The notes under the pieces are model-generated. The model made no database searches. It was not told the origin of the DNA and saw only the letters and a program-made list of their open reading frames with translations. DNA of 64,000 nucleotides from Idiomarina baltica OS145. Its GTDB lineage: Bacteria > Pseudomonadota > Gammaproteobacteria > Enterobacterales > Alteromonadaceae. Positions 63,410 to 64,000 of the stretch are shown piece by piece. The stretch spans positions 55,847-119,846 of the forward strand of contig NZ_CH672403.1 in assembly GCF_000152885.1 (NCBI RefSeq), in the 5' to 3' direction. The stretch's first letter is position 1. Each line of letters begins with the position of its first letter. Made by a program: the position numbers and the translations under genes.

Positions 63410-64000
<591 letters not shown>

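Overview
The window reads as chromosomal DNA of a marine gammaproteobacterium in the Alteromonadales, most likely Idiomarinaceae. This is an inference from gene content (PanP in place of PanD, DUF2333, DUF6776, TIGR04219 and DUF3299 proteins, a Shewanella/Vibrio-like housekeeping set) and not a phylogenetic result. Gene density is high, overlaps are short (ATGA, TAATG), and I see no insertion sequence, prophage, integrase, CRISPR array or tRNA gene.

Layout. 1-5016: the N-terminal part of metK (minus strand), a candidate MetJ operator, then rsmE-gshB-yqgE-ruvX, then a two-gene unit of unknown function (small protein plus periplasmic transglutaminase-like protein) with its own promoter. 5018-9867: a PIN-PhoH ATPase, rapA, rluA. 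9909-13233: a DUF3530 protein, then amgK-murU-djlA on the minus strand. 13351-19940: lptD-surA-pdxA-rsmA-apaG-apaH, in the same order as E. coli. 19966-25821: a methyl-accepting chemotaxis protein, tyrS, a MepM-type M23 endopeptidase and anmK. 25824-32994: pepQ, erpA, a DUF6776 protein, a ClC protein, hemJ, pyrB, hemL. 32991-39065: mrcB, hrpB, pepB. 39123-44906: sfsA-dksA-gluQ-pcnB-folK-panB-panC. 44883-50957 (minus strand): mpl-ubiX-yadG-yadH-TrmB-like-panP. 51087-55110: fbp, ppa, then an ABC ATPase / FtsX-type permease / DUF3299 operon. 55116-62514 (minus strand): a REC-DUF3369-GGDEF-EAL protein, a TIGR04219 barrel, DUF2333, a PCuAC copper chaperone, a small membrane protein and a TonB-dependent receptor. 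62624-63120: seven tandem 71-bp units, each with two inverted hairpins. 63189-64000: 5S rRNA and the 3' part of 23S rRNA on the minus strand.

How the genes fit together. Peptidoglycan synthesis and recycling are well represented (mrcB, mepM, anmK, amgK, murU, mpl), as are outer-membrane assembly (lptD, surA) and RNA and ribosome maturation (rsmE, rsmA, rluA, ruvX, hrpB, pcnB, gluQ, a TrmB-like enzyme). The pantothenate branch (panB, panC, panP) looks complete for beta-alanine and pantoate supply. Several blocks match E. coli neighbourhoods from memory: rapA-rluA-djlA-lptD-surA-pdxA-rsmA-apaGH, and hemL-clcA-erpA with mrcB-hrpB-sfsA-dksA-gluQ-pcnB-folK-panBC-yadGH.

The most unusual items are the 71-bp array, whose units have the GTAG-hairpin-spacer-hairpin-(C/G)TAC layout of REPINs (REP doublets) and sit just downstream of an rRNA operon; pcnB, whose only start with a good ribosome-binding site is ATT; and the replacement of panD by PLP-dependent panP at the panD location.
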